NCBI RefSeq assembly: GCF_009709575.1
Contig: NZ_WIXO01000001.1
Coordinates: 2,110,001 to 2,174,000 of the forward strand
Reading direction: 5' to 3'
DNA: 64,000 nucleotides
Source: Streptomyces taklimakanensis
GTDB taxonomy: Bacteria; Actinomycetota; Actinomycetes; Streptomycetales; Streptomycetaceae
Position numbers and translations under genes: made by a program. A model generated the notes under the pieces. It saw only the letters and a list, made by a program, of their open reading frames with translations. It was not told where the DNA came from and did no database searches. Shown piece by piece: positions 1 through 9,146 of the stretch; positions within the stretch are counted from its first letter, which is position 1; each line of letters opens with the position of its first letter.

Positions 1-135
1 ACCGACCGGTTCCGACGACGGGGTATCAACATATCTGGCGTTGACTTTTGGCACGCTGTTGAGTTCTCAAGGAACGGACGCTTCCATCGGCACCCCTCTC
101 GGGGCCCCTCCGGGCGCTTCCCTTCGGTGTCTCCG
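1..135 (-). promoter_or_regulatory. Leader of an rRNA (16S) operon, truncated by window edge
   Basis: Read on the minus strand, this stretch contains TTGAGAACTCAACAGCGTGC followed by a GATATGTTGATACCCCGTC block. This is the highly conserved transcribed leader found just upstream of 16S rRNA in Streptomyces; it carries the boxA-like antitermination signal and RNase III processing sequence. The boxA-like core lies at about 59-71. The 16S gene itself should begin a short distance beyond base 1, outside the window. Recognition is from memory of the leader family, not from an alignment. No protein gene is seen between 1 and 381. Confidence 0.8.
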
Positions 136-165
136 ACTCTATCAGAACCACTTTCACCGATCGAA
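136..165 (-). promoter_or_regulatory. Probable second rRNA promoter
   Basis: A -10-like TAGAGT on the minus strand (136-141) has a weak -35-like TTCGAT (160-165) at 18-bp spacing, immediately ahead of the leader. Its position matches the most downstream promoter of Streptomyces rRNA operons. The -35 match is poor, so confidence is moderate. Confidence 0.45.
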
Positions 166-286
166 ATCGGCTTGGCTTTCCGATGAGAATTCGGATTGCC
201 TCGACCGGAGCCTGGGGCTCTCGGTCGGGCCGGATAGATTGTCATCCATCCACCCTTGAGGGTATCACCCTCCGGGCAACTTCTGA

Positions 287-315
287 AATCTACCTCCCGC
301 GGAGCCCCCTGTCAA
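287..315 (-). promoter_or_regulatory. Strong vegetative promoter of the rRNA operon
   Basis: On the minus strand there is a perfect -35 TTGACA (310-315) and a -10 TAGATT (287-292) with a 17-bp spacer. This is close to the HrdB-type consensus, and it lies about 220 bases ahead of the conserved rRNA leader. Streptomyces rRNA operons normally have several tandem promoters, and this is the clearest of them here. Confidence 0.75.
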
Positions 316-381
316 GGGCGCCCCTCGGAACGATCAGAACCGTACCAGGTCCGGTGCCCTGGACGCACATCGCGGCTCGCG

Positions 382-1389
382 TCAGGCCGCCGCGGGCACC
401 TCCACGGGACGGTCCGCGGCGTCGATGTCCCCCGCCTCCCCCGCCCGCACCGCCCGGCCGCCCAGTACGTAGACATAGGCGAGGAAGGCCGCCTCCGCGA
501 CGACCCCGATGGTGATCCGGGCCCATGTGGGCAGGCCCGACGGGGTCACGAAACCCTCGATGACCCCCGACACGAAGAGCACCACGGCCAGCCCGAGCGC
601 CATGCCGATGGCCGCGCGCCCCTCCTGGGCGAGTGCCGCCCGGCGGCTGCGGGGGCCCGGGTCCACGACCGTCCACCCCAGGCGCAGCCCCGTTCCCGCC
701 GCGACGAACACCGCCGTCAGTTCGAGCAGACCGTGGGGGAGGATCAGGCCGAGGAAGGTGTCGAGGCGGCCTGCCGACGTCATCAGACCGATGCCGATCC
801 CGATGTTCAGCATGTTCTGCCAGAGCACCCAGAGCACGGGGAGACCGAGGAAGGCGCCGAAGATCAGGCAGATCGCGGCGGCCTGTGCGTTGTTCGTCCA
901 CACCTGCGCCGCGAAGGAGGCGGCCGGGTGGCTGGAGTAGTACGTCTCGTACCGGCCGCCGGGGCGTGTCATCTCCCGTAGCTGTTCCGGGGCCGCGATG
1001 GCGGACTGGATCTCGGGGTGTGTGCCGATCCACCAGCCGACGAGCACGGCCACCAGCGTGGAGAGCAGTGCCGTCGGTATCCACCAGTGGCGGGCGCGGT
1101 AGACGGCGGCGGGGAACCCGACCGTGAAGAACCGTGTCACGTCCCGCCAGGTGGCGCGGCGGGTGCCGGTGACCGCGCTGCGGGCGCGGGCGACGAGCGA
1201 GGTGAGGTTGCCGGTCAGCTCGGGGTCGGGCGCGCCGGACTGGACGAGCGACAGGTGCGTGGAGGTGCGCTGGTAGAGGGTGACGAGTTCGTCCGCCTCG
1301 GCCCCGGTGAGGCGGCGACGGCGGCGCAGCAGCTCCTCCAGGCGGTCCCACTCGGCCCGGTGGGCGGTGACGAAGACGTCGATGTCCAT
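382..1389 (-). CDS. SpoIIM-family (stage II sporulation protein M-like) integral membrane protein
   Basis: This 335-residue protein begins MDIDVFVTAHRAEWDRLEEL, an N-terminal soluble helical segment typical of actinobacterial SpoIIM-like proteins. Several hydrophobic segments follow: around WWIPTALLSTLVAVLVGWW, the AICLIFGAFLGLPVLWVLW stretch, and two near the C-terminus. In Bacillus, SpoIIM acts in peptidoglycan remodelling during engulfment; the role of the Streptomyces homologues is unknown. The ATG at 1389 was chosen because the family signature starts there, although the frame stays open further upstream. It is divergent from the RDD gene at 1590, and such SpoIIM/RDD pairs recur in actinobacteria. 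The rRNA promoter lies just beyond its stop. Confidence 0.85.
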   Translation of the reverse strand: MDIDVFVTAHRAEWDRLEELLRRRRRLTGAEADELVTLYQRTSTHLSLVQSGAPDPELTGNLTSLVARARSAVTGTRRATWRDVTRFFTVGFPAAVYRARHWWIPTALLSTLVAVLVGWWIGTHPEIQSAIAAPEQLREMTRPGGRYETYYSSHPAASFAAQVWTNNAQAAAICLIFGAFLGLPVLWVLWQNMLNIGIGIGLMTSAGRLDTFLGLILPHGLLELTAVFVAAGTGLRLGWTVVDPGPRSRRAALAQEGRAAIGMALGLAVVLFVSGVIEGFVTPSGLPTWARITIGVVAEAAFLAYVYVLGGRAVRAGEAGDIDAADRPVEVPAAA

Positions 1390-1589
1390 GGGAAGAGCTT
1401 CGCAGACGGGCGGGGCGTTCCGCGGCCTGTTGTCCCCCGCTGCTTCGGGGCCCGGCCCACCGGTGGTCCGGTGGGCGGGTCGGCGCCGGACGGCAGACTG
1501 TCGCAGACTGTCCGTACCGGCTCGTACGTGTGCGCGAGGCACCGCTTGCGGGTACGGGGACCACGGCGAGGGCGAGGAGGGCGTGCCGG

Positions 1590-2564
1590 GTGAGTCAACT
1601 CGTGACGGGTGATGCGGTGGTGCTCGGGCTGCGGCCCGCGAGGCTGCCGAGCCGGGCCTTGGCCGTCGTCATCGACCTGGTCGTGCTCTGGGGCGTCTAT
1701 CTGGCGCTGTCCATGATGGTGTTGTCGGGCACCGGTTCGCTGGACGAGGCGGCGACGGCGGCGGTGGCCGTGGCCCTGCTGGTGCTGGTCCTGATGGGCG
1801 GGCCGGTGCTGGTCGAGACGCTGAGCCACGGCCGCTCGCTGGGGAAGATGGCGTGCGGGTTGCGGGTGGTGCGGGAGGACGGCGGACCGATCCGTTTCCG
1901 GCACGCGTTGGTGCGCGGGGCACTGGGCTTCGTGGAGATCCAGATGTCGGCCGGTGTGATCGCGTGCGTCGCCTCCCTGGTGTCCGCCCGGGGGCGGCGG
2001 CTGGGGGACGTGTTCGCCGGGACGCTGGTGGTGCGGGAGCGGATTCCGGTGGCGCGGCCCACTCCGGTGCCGCCTCCGCCGCCGTGGGTGACCGACCGGT
2101 TGGCGGGGCTGGACCTGTCGCGGGTGCCGGAGGGGCTGTGGTTGGCGGTGCGGCAGTACCTGCTGCGGGTGGACCAACTCGATCCGCAGGCGAGCTGGTC
2201 GGTGGCCCAGCGGCTGGCGGCCGACGTCGCGGCCCGCACCGGGGCTCCGATACCGGAGCGGATGCCACCGGCCATGTACCTCTCCGGCGTGGTCGCCGAG
2301 CGGCAGGCGCGGGACGCGCTGCGCGCGTTCGGAACCGGGCGGGAGGCGGAGCGGCCCGCGGGCTCGTCGCCCTTCGCGCCGCCCTTCGCACCGCCCTCGG
2401 CTCCTCCGGAGCCGGCCGTCCCGGCCGCCCCGACCGTCGCTCCCCGGGGCCCCGCCGGGCCGCCCCCTCCCCCGGAGGCTCCCCCGGGGGCGCCCCCGGT
2501 GTCGGACCCCGGCGGCGGGGGGACGTCGGACGAGCGGCGGACCGGGTTCGTGCCGCCCGCCTGA
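1590..2564 (+). CDS. RDD-family membrane protein with proline-rich tail
   Basis: This is a 324-residue product. The RDD domain occupies roughly residues 12-145: a conserved Arg before the first membrane helix (PSRALAVVIDLVV), a second hydrophobic segment rich in Val/Ala/Leu, and the SLGKMACGLRVV motif typical of the family. After it comes a soluble middle and a low-complexity Pro/Ala tail (from about residue 260). RDD proteins are poorly understood; some are linked to ion homeostasis. GTG at 1590 is favoured because GAGGAGG at 1574-1580 is correctly spaced. It is transcribed divergently from the SpoIIM-like gene across a 200-bp intergenic region. Confidence 0.85.
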   Translation: MSQLVTGDAVVLGLRPARLPSRALAVVIDLVVLWGVYLALSMMVLSGTGSLDEAATAAVAVALLVLVLMGGPVLVETLSHGRSLGKMACGLRVVREDGGPIRFRHALVRGALGFVEIQMSAGVIACVASLVSARGRRLGDVFAGTLVVRERIPVARPTPVPPPPPWVTDRLAGLDLSRVPEGLWLAVRQYLLRVDQLDPQASWSVAQRLAADVAARTGAPIPERMPPAMYLSGVVAERQARDALRAFGTGREAERPAGSSPFAPPFAPPSAPPEPAVPAAPTVAPRGPAGPPPPPEAPPGAPPVSDPGGGGTSDERRTGFVPPA

Positions 2565-2597
2565 CGGCACCGGGCCAAGGGGCCGGATCCCGTGCCG
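2565..2597. terminator. Imperfect GC-rich hairpin between convergent genes
   Basis: CGGCACCGGGCC (2565-2576) can pair with the GGCC...CCCGTGCCG stretch (2581-2597), with some bulging. It sits between the stop of the RDD gene (+) and the stop of the next gene (-), as expected for a bidirectional terminator. There is no T-run, which is usual in Streptomyces. Confidence 0.5.
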
Positions 2598-2601
2598 GCG
2601 G

Positions 2602-3216
2602 TCAGGTGAACGTCGAGGGCGGGGACTCCAACTCCTCCAGTTCGATGCCGGGGGCGGCCAGGACGACGTCCCCGGCGAGGTGGACGGAGTACCGCTCCCC
2701 CGTCTCCAGGTCGTCGACCCGGTAGTGGTCCACGACCAGGGGGCCGCTGTCGGTGGGGTGTGTCTCGCTCTCCAGCAGTGCCCATGCCCGGTCGAGGGTT
2801 CGAGGGGCGAGCGCGGGAGGCGTGAACGAGACGAGGCGGACACGGGTGGCGGGCGCGCCGGGCGCGAGGCGCAGCAGCCTGGCCACGGCGACGAGGAACG
2901 CGGGGGAGGCGCCGGTGAAGGCGTGTGCGAGGGCGTTGCCCTCCTGCGCGTGCTCGCCGGCCGGATCGGTGCGGACCCAGGTCACGCCGTCCAGGGCGGC
3001 GCCGCGCACCTGCCACTGGGCGGTGCGCAGCTCCAGGCGCAGCGGACGGCCGAGGTCGTCCAGGGTGAGGTCGGTGGAGTCGGTGCGGCCGCCGGAGGGG
3101 TCGGTGAGCTGCGAGACGTAGCGCCAGCCGGTGGGGCCGGTCGCGCACTGGAAGCGCTCCTCCCCGAGGGGGGCGTGGTCGTGGGGGTCGTGGAGCGAGT
3201 AGCGGCCGCGGGGCAT
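2602..3216 (-). CDS. Conserved protein of unknown function (204 aa)
   Basis: I do not recognise a named domain. The protein is soluble in appearance, with no signal peptide or membrane segment. It starts MPRGRYSLHDPHDHAPLGEE and is rich in beta-forming stretches such as YVSQLTD, LRLELRTAQWQVRG and VRLVSFTPPAL. It ends with ERYSVHLAGDVVLAAPGIEL, which suggests a beta-barrel or lipocalin-like fold, but this is a guess. It lies directly upstream of ahcY's terminator on the opposite side, about 110 bases from the ahcY stop, and is read in the same direction. Base composition matches the surroundings, so it looks resident rather than acquired. Confidence 0.7.
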   Translation of the reverse strand: MPRGRYSLHDPHDHAPLGEERFQCATGPTGWRYVSQLTDPSGGRTDSTDLTLDDLGRPLRLELRTAQWQVRGAALDGVTWVRTDPAGEHAQEGNALAHAFTGASPAFLVAVARLLRLAPGAPATRVRLVSFTPPALAPRTLDRAWALLESETHPTDSGPLVVDHYRVDDLETGERYSVHLAGDVVLAAPGIELEELESPPSTFT

Positions 3217-3236
3217 GGTGGGTCGTCCTTCACGGG

Positions 3237-3266
3237 TCAGGCCCCCGCCGGGAAGCGGGGGCCTGA
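3237..3266 (-). terminator. Intrinsic terminator-like hairpin between ahcY and the unknown gene
   Basis: There is a perfect 12-bp stem (3237-3248 with 3255-3266) and a 6-base loop, placed 3' of the ahcY stop (3329) on the minus strand and just upstream of the next gene's start (3216). It probably separates the two transcripts. Confidence 0.65.
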
Positions 3267-3328
3267 GGATGTCGCGTGCGCGCTGTGCGGTGCGTGCCGC
3301 GGGCGCGCGGCCCGCACGCCGCGCGCGG

Positions 3329-4819
<1,491 letters not shown>

Positions 4820-5138
4820 GACGAGTCTGCTCCTCGGGGTTGGTCGAGGTGTACGGCTGGCTGGTCCGCGGCGGTGGGCGGGAGCGCGGGACCGGGCACA
4901 CCGGTGCGTGTCACCGTGTGCCGTCGTCCTCGTGCGCACCCTACGGACGTACGTGTTCCCTGACCGCGGCGCAGTCCGTCGGAGGCCCTCTCTCCCTCGG
5001 CCGGCCCTCTGGCCGACCGACCGCCATCAGCAGCGACGTCTGTGCACCATCGAATTTACACGCTCGGCCGGTCGCCCGGATGGGCCAGGGGGGAATCGGG
5101 GCCGGCGGACCGTTGTGTTCCGGCCGTCCCGCCACGAC
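4820..5138. other. Intergenic region upstream of ahcY
   Basis: This stretch of about 320 bases holds no convincing gene. It must contain the ahcY promoter. An A/T-rich TGTAAATT (minus strand, 5053-5060) is the best -10-like sequence, but I see no matching -35. I looked for an S-adenosylhomocysteine riboswitch and could not make out its conserved core. Confidence 0.4.
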
Positions 5139-5187
5139 GCGCGGAGGCGGCCCGGGACGTCGCCGTGTCCCCGGGCCGCCTCCGCGC
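5139..5187 (-). terminator. Long terminator hairpin after the cation transporter gene
   Basis: A perfect 18-bp stem pairs 5139-5156 with 5170-5187 around a 13-base loop. It begins about 20 bases past the stop of the minus-strand transporter gene. No T-run follows. It is one of the strongest hairpins in the window. Confidence 0.75.
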
Positions 5188-5208
5188 GAACCGTGCCCTG
5201 CCGCGCCG

Positions 5209-6138
5209 TCACACGGCCTTGGCGGCGTCCGTCCGGTAGATGTCCGGCTCCAGGTAGATCACGCGGGCGATCGGGACCGCCTCGCGGACGCGGGTCTCGG
5301 CCTCGTCGATCGCACGGGCCACCTCGGCCGCCGACTCGTGGCTCTCCACCGCGATCTTGGCGGCGACCAGCAGCTCTTCCGGGCCGAGGTGGAGCGTGCG
5401 CATGTGGATGATCCGGGTGACCCGCTCGCCGTCCACGATCGCCTCGCGGATCCTCGTCAGGGCCTCCGGGGCGGCCGACTCGCCCAGGAGCAGCGACTTG
5501 GTCTCCACGGCCAGGACGACCGCGATGACCACGAGCAGCACGCCGATGCAGACGGTGCCGACGCCGTCCCACACCGGGTCCCCCGTCAGCAGCGCCAGCC
5601 CGACGCCGGCCAGGGCCAGGACGAGACCGACCAGCGCGCCGAGGTCCTCCAACAGCACGACCGGCAGCTCGGGCGCCTTGGCGCGCCGGACGAACGCCGT
5701 CCACGACTGCCCGCCGCGGATCTCGTTGGACTCCTTGATGGCTGTGCGGAAGGAGAAGATCTCGGCGATGATCGCGAAGACCAGGACGCCCACCGGCCAG
5801 TACCAGTGGTCGAGGTCGTGCGGGTGTTTGATCTTCTGGTAGCCCTCGTAGAGCGCGAAGAGGCCACCGACGCTGAACAGGACGATGGCCACGAGGAAGG
5901 AGTAGATGTAGCGCTCGCGCCCGTACCCGAAGGGGTGTTCCTCACTGGCCTTCCGCTCCGACCTCTTGCGGCCGAGCAGCAACAGCGCCTGGTTGCCGGA
6001 GTCGGCCACGGAGTGCACGCCCTCGGCGAGCATCGACGAGGAGCCGCTGAAGGCGAACGCCACGAACTTGGCCACGGCGATGGACAGGTTGGCGCCCAGC
6101 GCGGCGACGATCGCCTTGGTTCCACCTGATGCACTCAT
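5209..6138 (-). CDS. Cation diffusion facilitator (CDF) family metal transporter
   Basis: The 309-residue inner-membrane protein has the CDF layout: N-terminal helices containing LAEGVHSVADSGNQ (residues 39-52, carrying the metal-site Asp/His type residues), several more membrane segments, and a soluble C-terminal domain (about 210-300) with HMRTLHLGPEELLVAAKI. CDF proteins export divalent cations such as zinc, manganese or iron by proton antiport; the substrate cannot be read here. The family size matches. It is read leftward after manA with a palindromic hairpin between them, so it may be a separate transcript. Confidence 0.88.
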   Translation of the reverse strand: MSASGGTKAIVAALGANLSIAVAKFVAFAFSGSSSMLAEGVHSVADSGNQALLLLGRKRSERKASEEHPFGYGRERYIYSFLVAIVLFSVGGLFALYEGYQKIKHPHDLDHWYWPVGVLVFAIIAEIFSFRTAIKESNEIRGGQSWTAFVRRAKAPELPVVLLEDLGALVGLVLALAGVGLALLTGDPVWDGVGTVCIGVLLVVIAVVLAVETKSLLLGESAAPEALTRIREAIVDGERVTRIIHMRTLHLGPEELLVAAKIAVESHESAAEVARAIDEAETRVREAVPIARVIYLEPDIYRTDAAKAV

Positions 6139-6194
6139 GGACGGGTGACTCCCCCTGGTAAGGACTGCGGATCGGTTCTCGGTTCCCGGGGCTC

Positions 6195-6218
6195 GGGGCC
6201 CCGGGCGCCCGGGGCCCC
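6195..6218 (-). terminator. Perfect 24-nt GC palindrome between manA and the CDF gene
   Basis: Bases 6195-6206 are exactly self-complementary with 6207-6218 (GGGGCCCC blocks flanking GGGCGCCC). It can fold into a hairpin with a tiny loop. It lies about 30 bases past the manA stop, so manA termination is the likeliest function, although a palindromic binding site is possible. Confidence 0.5.
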
Positions 6219-6247
6219 GGTGGCCGGTCGGTGCTCCGCGTCGTGGT

Positions 6248-7468
6248 CTACAGGGCCACGGTCGCGCGGAAGAGCGTACCGCTGCCCGTGATCGTCACGC
6301 GCTCGCCCGCCCGGACGAAGGCCGACCGGCCACCGGTGAGGGTCAGCTCCGCGCCGTCCCCGTCGGCGTCCGTCGGCCCCGTCTCCCGCAGGACGGCCTC
6401 TCCGTCGGTGCAGAGCAGGATCTGCGGAGCGCGGTCGTCCAGGAGGCGCGGTTCGTCCTCTGGGGTCAGGACGTGGCGGGTGAGTCGGAACTCGTCCACG
6501 GGGGTGGAGTACACCTGCTCGCCGTTCGAGGCGGTGCGGGGACGCAGCACTTCCGGTTCGGTGGGTTCGAAGCGGACGACGCGCAGCAGTTCGGGTACGT
6601 CCACGTGCTTGGGCGTCAGCCCGCAGCGCAGCACGTTGTCGGAGTTGGCCATCAACTCGACGCCGAGACCTTCGAGGTAGGCGTGGGGGACCCCGGCCCC
6701 CAGGTAGAGGGCCTCGCCGGGGGCCAGCCGGACGACGTTGAGGAGCAGCGCGGCCAGGACGCCCGGGTCGTCGGGGTAGTGGTCCGCGATCCCGGCGTAC
6801 GCGGCGCAGTCACGGGTGTACGGACCGTCCCCGTCCGCCAGGCTCCGCACCGCCTCCGCCGCCGCGCCGACGGTCTCGCCGATCGCCTTCCGGTCGGCGG
6901 TCAGGACGGCGGTGAGGACCTCGCTCAGGGCCTCGTCCCGGGGGCGGGCGCGCAGGATGTCCGCGTACGGCTTGAGGCCGTCGACGCCCAGGGCGTCCAG
7001 CAGCGCGGCGGTCTCGTCGGGGGCGCGGAAGCCGCACAGGCCCGTGAAGGGGGCGAGGGCGCAGACGAGTTCGGGCTTGTGGTTGGCGTCCTTGTAGTTG
7101 CGGTGCGGGGCGTCCGCGGGAACGCCGCGCTCCTCCTCGTCGGCGAAGCCCTCCTTCGCCTGGGTGAGGTCGGGGTGCACCTGGAGGGAGAGGGGCGAGG
7201 CGGCGGCCAGCACCTTGAACAGGAACGGAAGCCGGGGGCCGAACGCCTCGACGGTCGCCCGGCCCAACTCGCCCTCGGGGTCGGCCGCGATCACTTCGGA
7301 CAGCGGCGTCTCGCCGCCGCCCCGGTCGATGCGGGACGGGGCTCCGGGGTGGGCGCCCATCCACAGTTCGGCCTGCGGCTCGCCGGTGGGCTCGGTGCCG
7401 AGCAGTTCGGGGATGGCGGTGGTGGAGCCCCAGGCGTAGGGGCGCACGGTGTTGGCGAGGAGGTCCAT
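6248..7468 (-). CDS. manA: Mannose-6-phosphate isomerase, class I
   Basis: This 406-residue zinc enzyme interconverts fructose-6-phosphate and mannose-6-phosphate, feeding GDP-mannose synthesis for glycans and mannolipids. Diagnostic stretches are AELWMGAHPGAPSRI, LFKVLAAASPLSLQVHPDL (metal-site Gln and His), the YKDANHKPELVCAL motif, and AGVPHAYLEGLGVELMANSDN. The start at 7468 gives MDLLANTVRPYAWGS, the conserved family N-terminus; the frame is open upstream but without similarity. No good ribosome site precedes it. A downstream partner in the pathway, manB, lies in the same leftward block (9147-10505). Confidence 0.95.
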   Translation of the reverse strand: MDLLANTVRPYAWGSTTAIPELLGTEPTGEPQAELWMGAHPGAPSRIDRGGGETPLSEVIAADPEGELGRATVEAFGPRLPFLFKVLAAASPLSLQVHPDLTQAKEGFADEEERGVPADAPHRNYKDANHKPELVCALAPFTGLCGFRAPDETAALLDALGVDGLKPYADILRARPRDEALSEVLTAVLTADRKAIGETVGAAAEAVRSLADGDGPYTRDCAAYAGIADHYPDDPGVLAALLLNVVRLAPGEALYLGAGVPHAYLEGLGVELMANSDNVLRCGLTPKHVDVPELLRVVRFEPTEPEVLRPRTASNGEQVYSTPVDEFRLTRHVLTPEDEPRLLDDRAPQILLCTDGEAVLRETGPTDADGDGAELTLTGGRSAFVRAGERVTITGSGTLFRATVAL

Positions 7469-7480
7469 GCGGGGTCGGTG

Positions 7481-7504
7481 TCCTTGGGTCCTTGGGTCCT
7501 TGGT
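7481..7504. repeat. Three tandem copies of an 8-bp unit upstream of manA
   Basis: The unit TCCTTGGG is repeated three times (the last copy ends in T) in the 98-bp gap between the SIS-domain gene and manA, 12 bases before the manA start. It lies in the probable 5' untranslated or spacer region. The function is unknown; slippage there could alter spacing. Confidence 0.6.
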
Positions 7505-7566
7505 CCCGAACCTCGTCGTTCGGGCCGTGCGGGGTGTCGCGGTCCGCCGGGGAACGGATTCCCCGA

Positions 7567-8739
7567 TCAGCGTCGTCCACCACCGGCGAGTCCGAGGTAG
7601 ACGGCGGCGAAGTCCACGGTGGCGAGCAGTTCGGCGGCGGCCTCCAGGGGAAGGCTTCCCTCCGCCGGCTCCAGTTCGCTGATCGGGGCGCCGTGGGCGT
7701 AGGCCAGGTCGCGGGCGGCGACGGCCGCGGAGTCCGCGGCGGGGGCGCCCTCGCGCAGCAGGACGACCCGGGCGTGCAGCGGTTCCGGTTCCTCCACGCG
7801 GTCCCGGAAGAAGTCCTCGGTGTCGTCGGTGCCGGAGAAGGAACCGGCCAGCAGGGCCCGGTGGAGGGTCATCGCCTCCGGCAGGCGGGCGGTCAGGGCC
7901 GGGCGGCCGGCGAGCGCGGCGAGGACGGTGGCGCAGTGCCGGGCGACGGCGGCCGCGACGGTCCCCTCGCTCCACAGCAACGGCAACGCGTCGGAGAGCT
8001 CGGCGGCCAGGGTCTTGGCGGGATTGCCGTAGGTGGGGACGGCCGGACCGCAGCGCTCGGCCGTCCGGTCGAGCCGGTCGGCGAGCGCGTCCAGTGCGTC
8101 GGGCCCGGCGGTGGCCAGGTCGAGCCGGTCGGTGAGGACCAGCAGCGGGGTGAGCAGCGCCCACAGGGTGCCGGGGGCGGCCTGTGGTGCCTCCCCCGGC
8201 CGCTCGTAGGCGTCGCGGGGGTCGGGCCCCTCGTACCGCTCGCCCGGAATCCCCGCGAAGGGGACGGCGAGGCCGCGGGCCTGGATGGTGGCCTCGGCCA
8301 GCGGGGCGGGTACGGGGCTGACGGAGACCACGGTGCAGCCGCGTCGGTACGCCTGCTCGGCGAGCAGGGCGAGCCCTCCCTCGTGCCCGTCGGGGGTGGC
8401 CAACAGCAGCAGGTCCAGCGGCCCGGCCCAGCCGGGGAGCGTCCAGTGCAGGGCGCCGGGATCGGCGAGGGAACCGGTGGGGTGGATCAGGGTGACGGGG
8501 ACGGCGCCGTTGCCGAAGGCGCCGATGAGGTCGGCGGCGCAGGGAACGGCGGGGCCGGTGCCGGCGACCAGGACGGCGCGGGGCCGTCCGTCGGGACGGA
8601 GTTCGGTCAACCCCGCCTCGGTGGCGTGCCGGAGGGCCGTGCGGACACGGGCACCGGACGCGGCGGCTCCGCGCAGTAGGCCGTGGGTGTCGGCGCCGGT
8701 CAGGGCATCGGGGGCGTCGAGCAGGGTCTCGTCCAGCAT
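7567..8739 (-). CDS. SIS-domain protein, phosphoglucose/phosphomannose isomerase-like
   Basis: The 390-residue protein resembles the bifunctional PGI/PMI-type sugar-phosphate isomerases found in actinobacteria and archaea. It has a first SIS half with AVLVAGTGPAVPCAADLIGAF, then LLLLATPDGHEGGLALLAEQ and GCTVVSVSPVPAPL, and a second half ending TVDFAAVYLGLAGG. The usual catalytic residues of true isomerases are not clear to me, and the sequence is Ala/Leu rich, so it may be a regulator or a diverged enzyme. It lies between manA and the Trm112-like gene, which supports a role in mannose or glucose phosphate metabolism. The start at 8739 gives MLDETLLDAPDAL, typical of the family. Confidence 0.75.
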   Translation of the reverse strand: MLDETLLDAPDALTGADTHGLLRGAAASGARVRTALRHATEAGLTELRPDGRPRAVLVAGTGPAVPCAADLIGAFGNGAVPVTLIHPTGSLADPGALHWTLPGWAGPLDLLLLATPDGHEGGLALLAEQAYRRGCTVVSVSPVPAPLAEATIQARGLAVPFAGIPGERYEGPDPRDAYERPGEAPQAAPGTLWALLTPLLVLTDRLDLATAGPDALDALADRLDRTAERCGPAVPTYGNPAKTLAAELSDALPLLWSEGTVAAAVARHCATVLAALAGRPALTARLPEAMTLHRALLAGSFSGTDDTEDFFRDRVEEPEPLHARVVLLREGAPAADSAAVAARDLAYAHGAPISELEPAEGSLPLEAAAELLATVDFAAVYLGLAGGGRR

Positions 8740-8776
8740 GTGCGGCCTCTCCGGTCGCCGGGGGCGGTCTGACTGC

Positions 8777-8947
8777 TCAGGCGGGGCGGCGGGCCTCGTC
8801 GACGAGGAGGACGGGGATGTCGTCGCGGATCGGGTACGCCAGCTTGCAGTCGGCGCCCTGGCAGACCAGTTCCCCGTCCTCCTCACGGAGGGGGGCGTGG
8901 CACGCCGGGCAGGCGAGGATCTCCAGGAGGCCGGCTTCGAGCGGCAT
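8777..8947 (-). CDS. Trm112-like small zinc-ribbon protein
   Basis: The product is 56 residues: [20 protein letters not shown], with Cys13 and Cys16, then Cys29 and Cys34, followed by the conserved [17 protein letters not shown]. This is the UPF0434/Trm112 fold, a zinc-binding partner that in other organisms activates methyltransferases. It is consistently found next to the phosphomannomutase and SIS genes in actinobacteria; the reason is unknown. It is 37 bases upstream of the SIS gene and 199 bases downstream of manB, all leftward. Confidence 0.85.
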   Translation of the reverse strand: MPLEAGLLEILACPACHAPLREEDGELVCQGADCKLAYPIRDDIPVLLVDEARRPA

Positions 8948-9071
8948 GGGGCGTCGTCCCTTCGAGCAGGTGCGCGGGCGCGGTCGCGCGGGTGCGCGGT
9001 CGCGCGGTCGTCGTGCGGTCAGCGTACCGCCGGGGCGTCGGGGGCGGTCGGCGGGGACGAACGCGCGGTCC

Positions 9072-9100
9072 GGTGCCGGGCCCGGGGCGGGCCCGGCACC
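9072..9100 (-). terminator. Terminator-like hairpin downstream of manB
   Basis: A perfect 12-bp stem pairs 9072-9083 with 9089-9100 (5-base loop). It lies 47 bases past the manB stop and upstream of the Trm112-like gene, so manB is probably transcribed separately or with attenuated read-through. Confidence 0.6.
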
Positions 9101-9146
9101 TTCCGTCCGACGTCGGCCGGGCAACGCGTCCCCGTACGGGGGCGCG

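Noticed and set aside
382..2564. Long overlapping open frames on both strands across the SpoIIM and RDD genes and elsewhere
   Set aside because: They are shadows produced by GC-rich codon bias: Arg/Pro/Gly-rich translations with no recognisable domain, opposite genes with clear family motifs.
4820..5060. S-adenosylhomocysteine riboswitch ahead of ahcY
   Set aside because: The GAGGAGC sequence near the start recalled part of the motif, but the conserved core and pairing blocks are not visible. It reads as a simple ribosome site.
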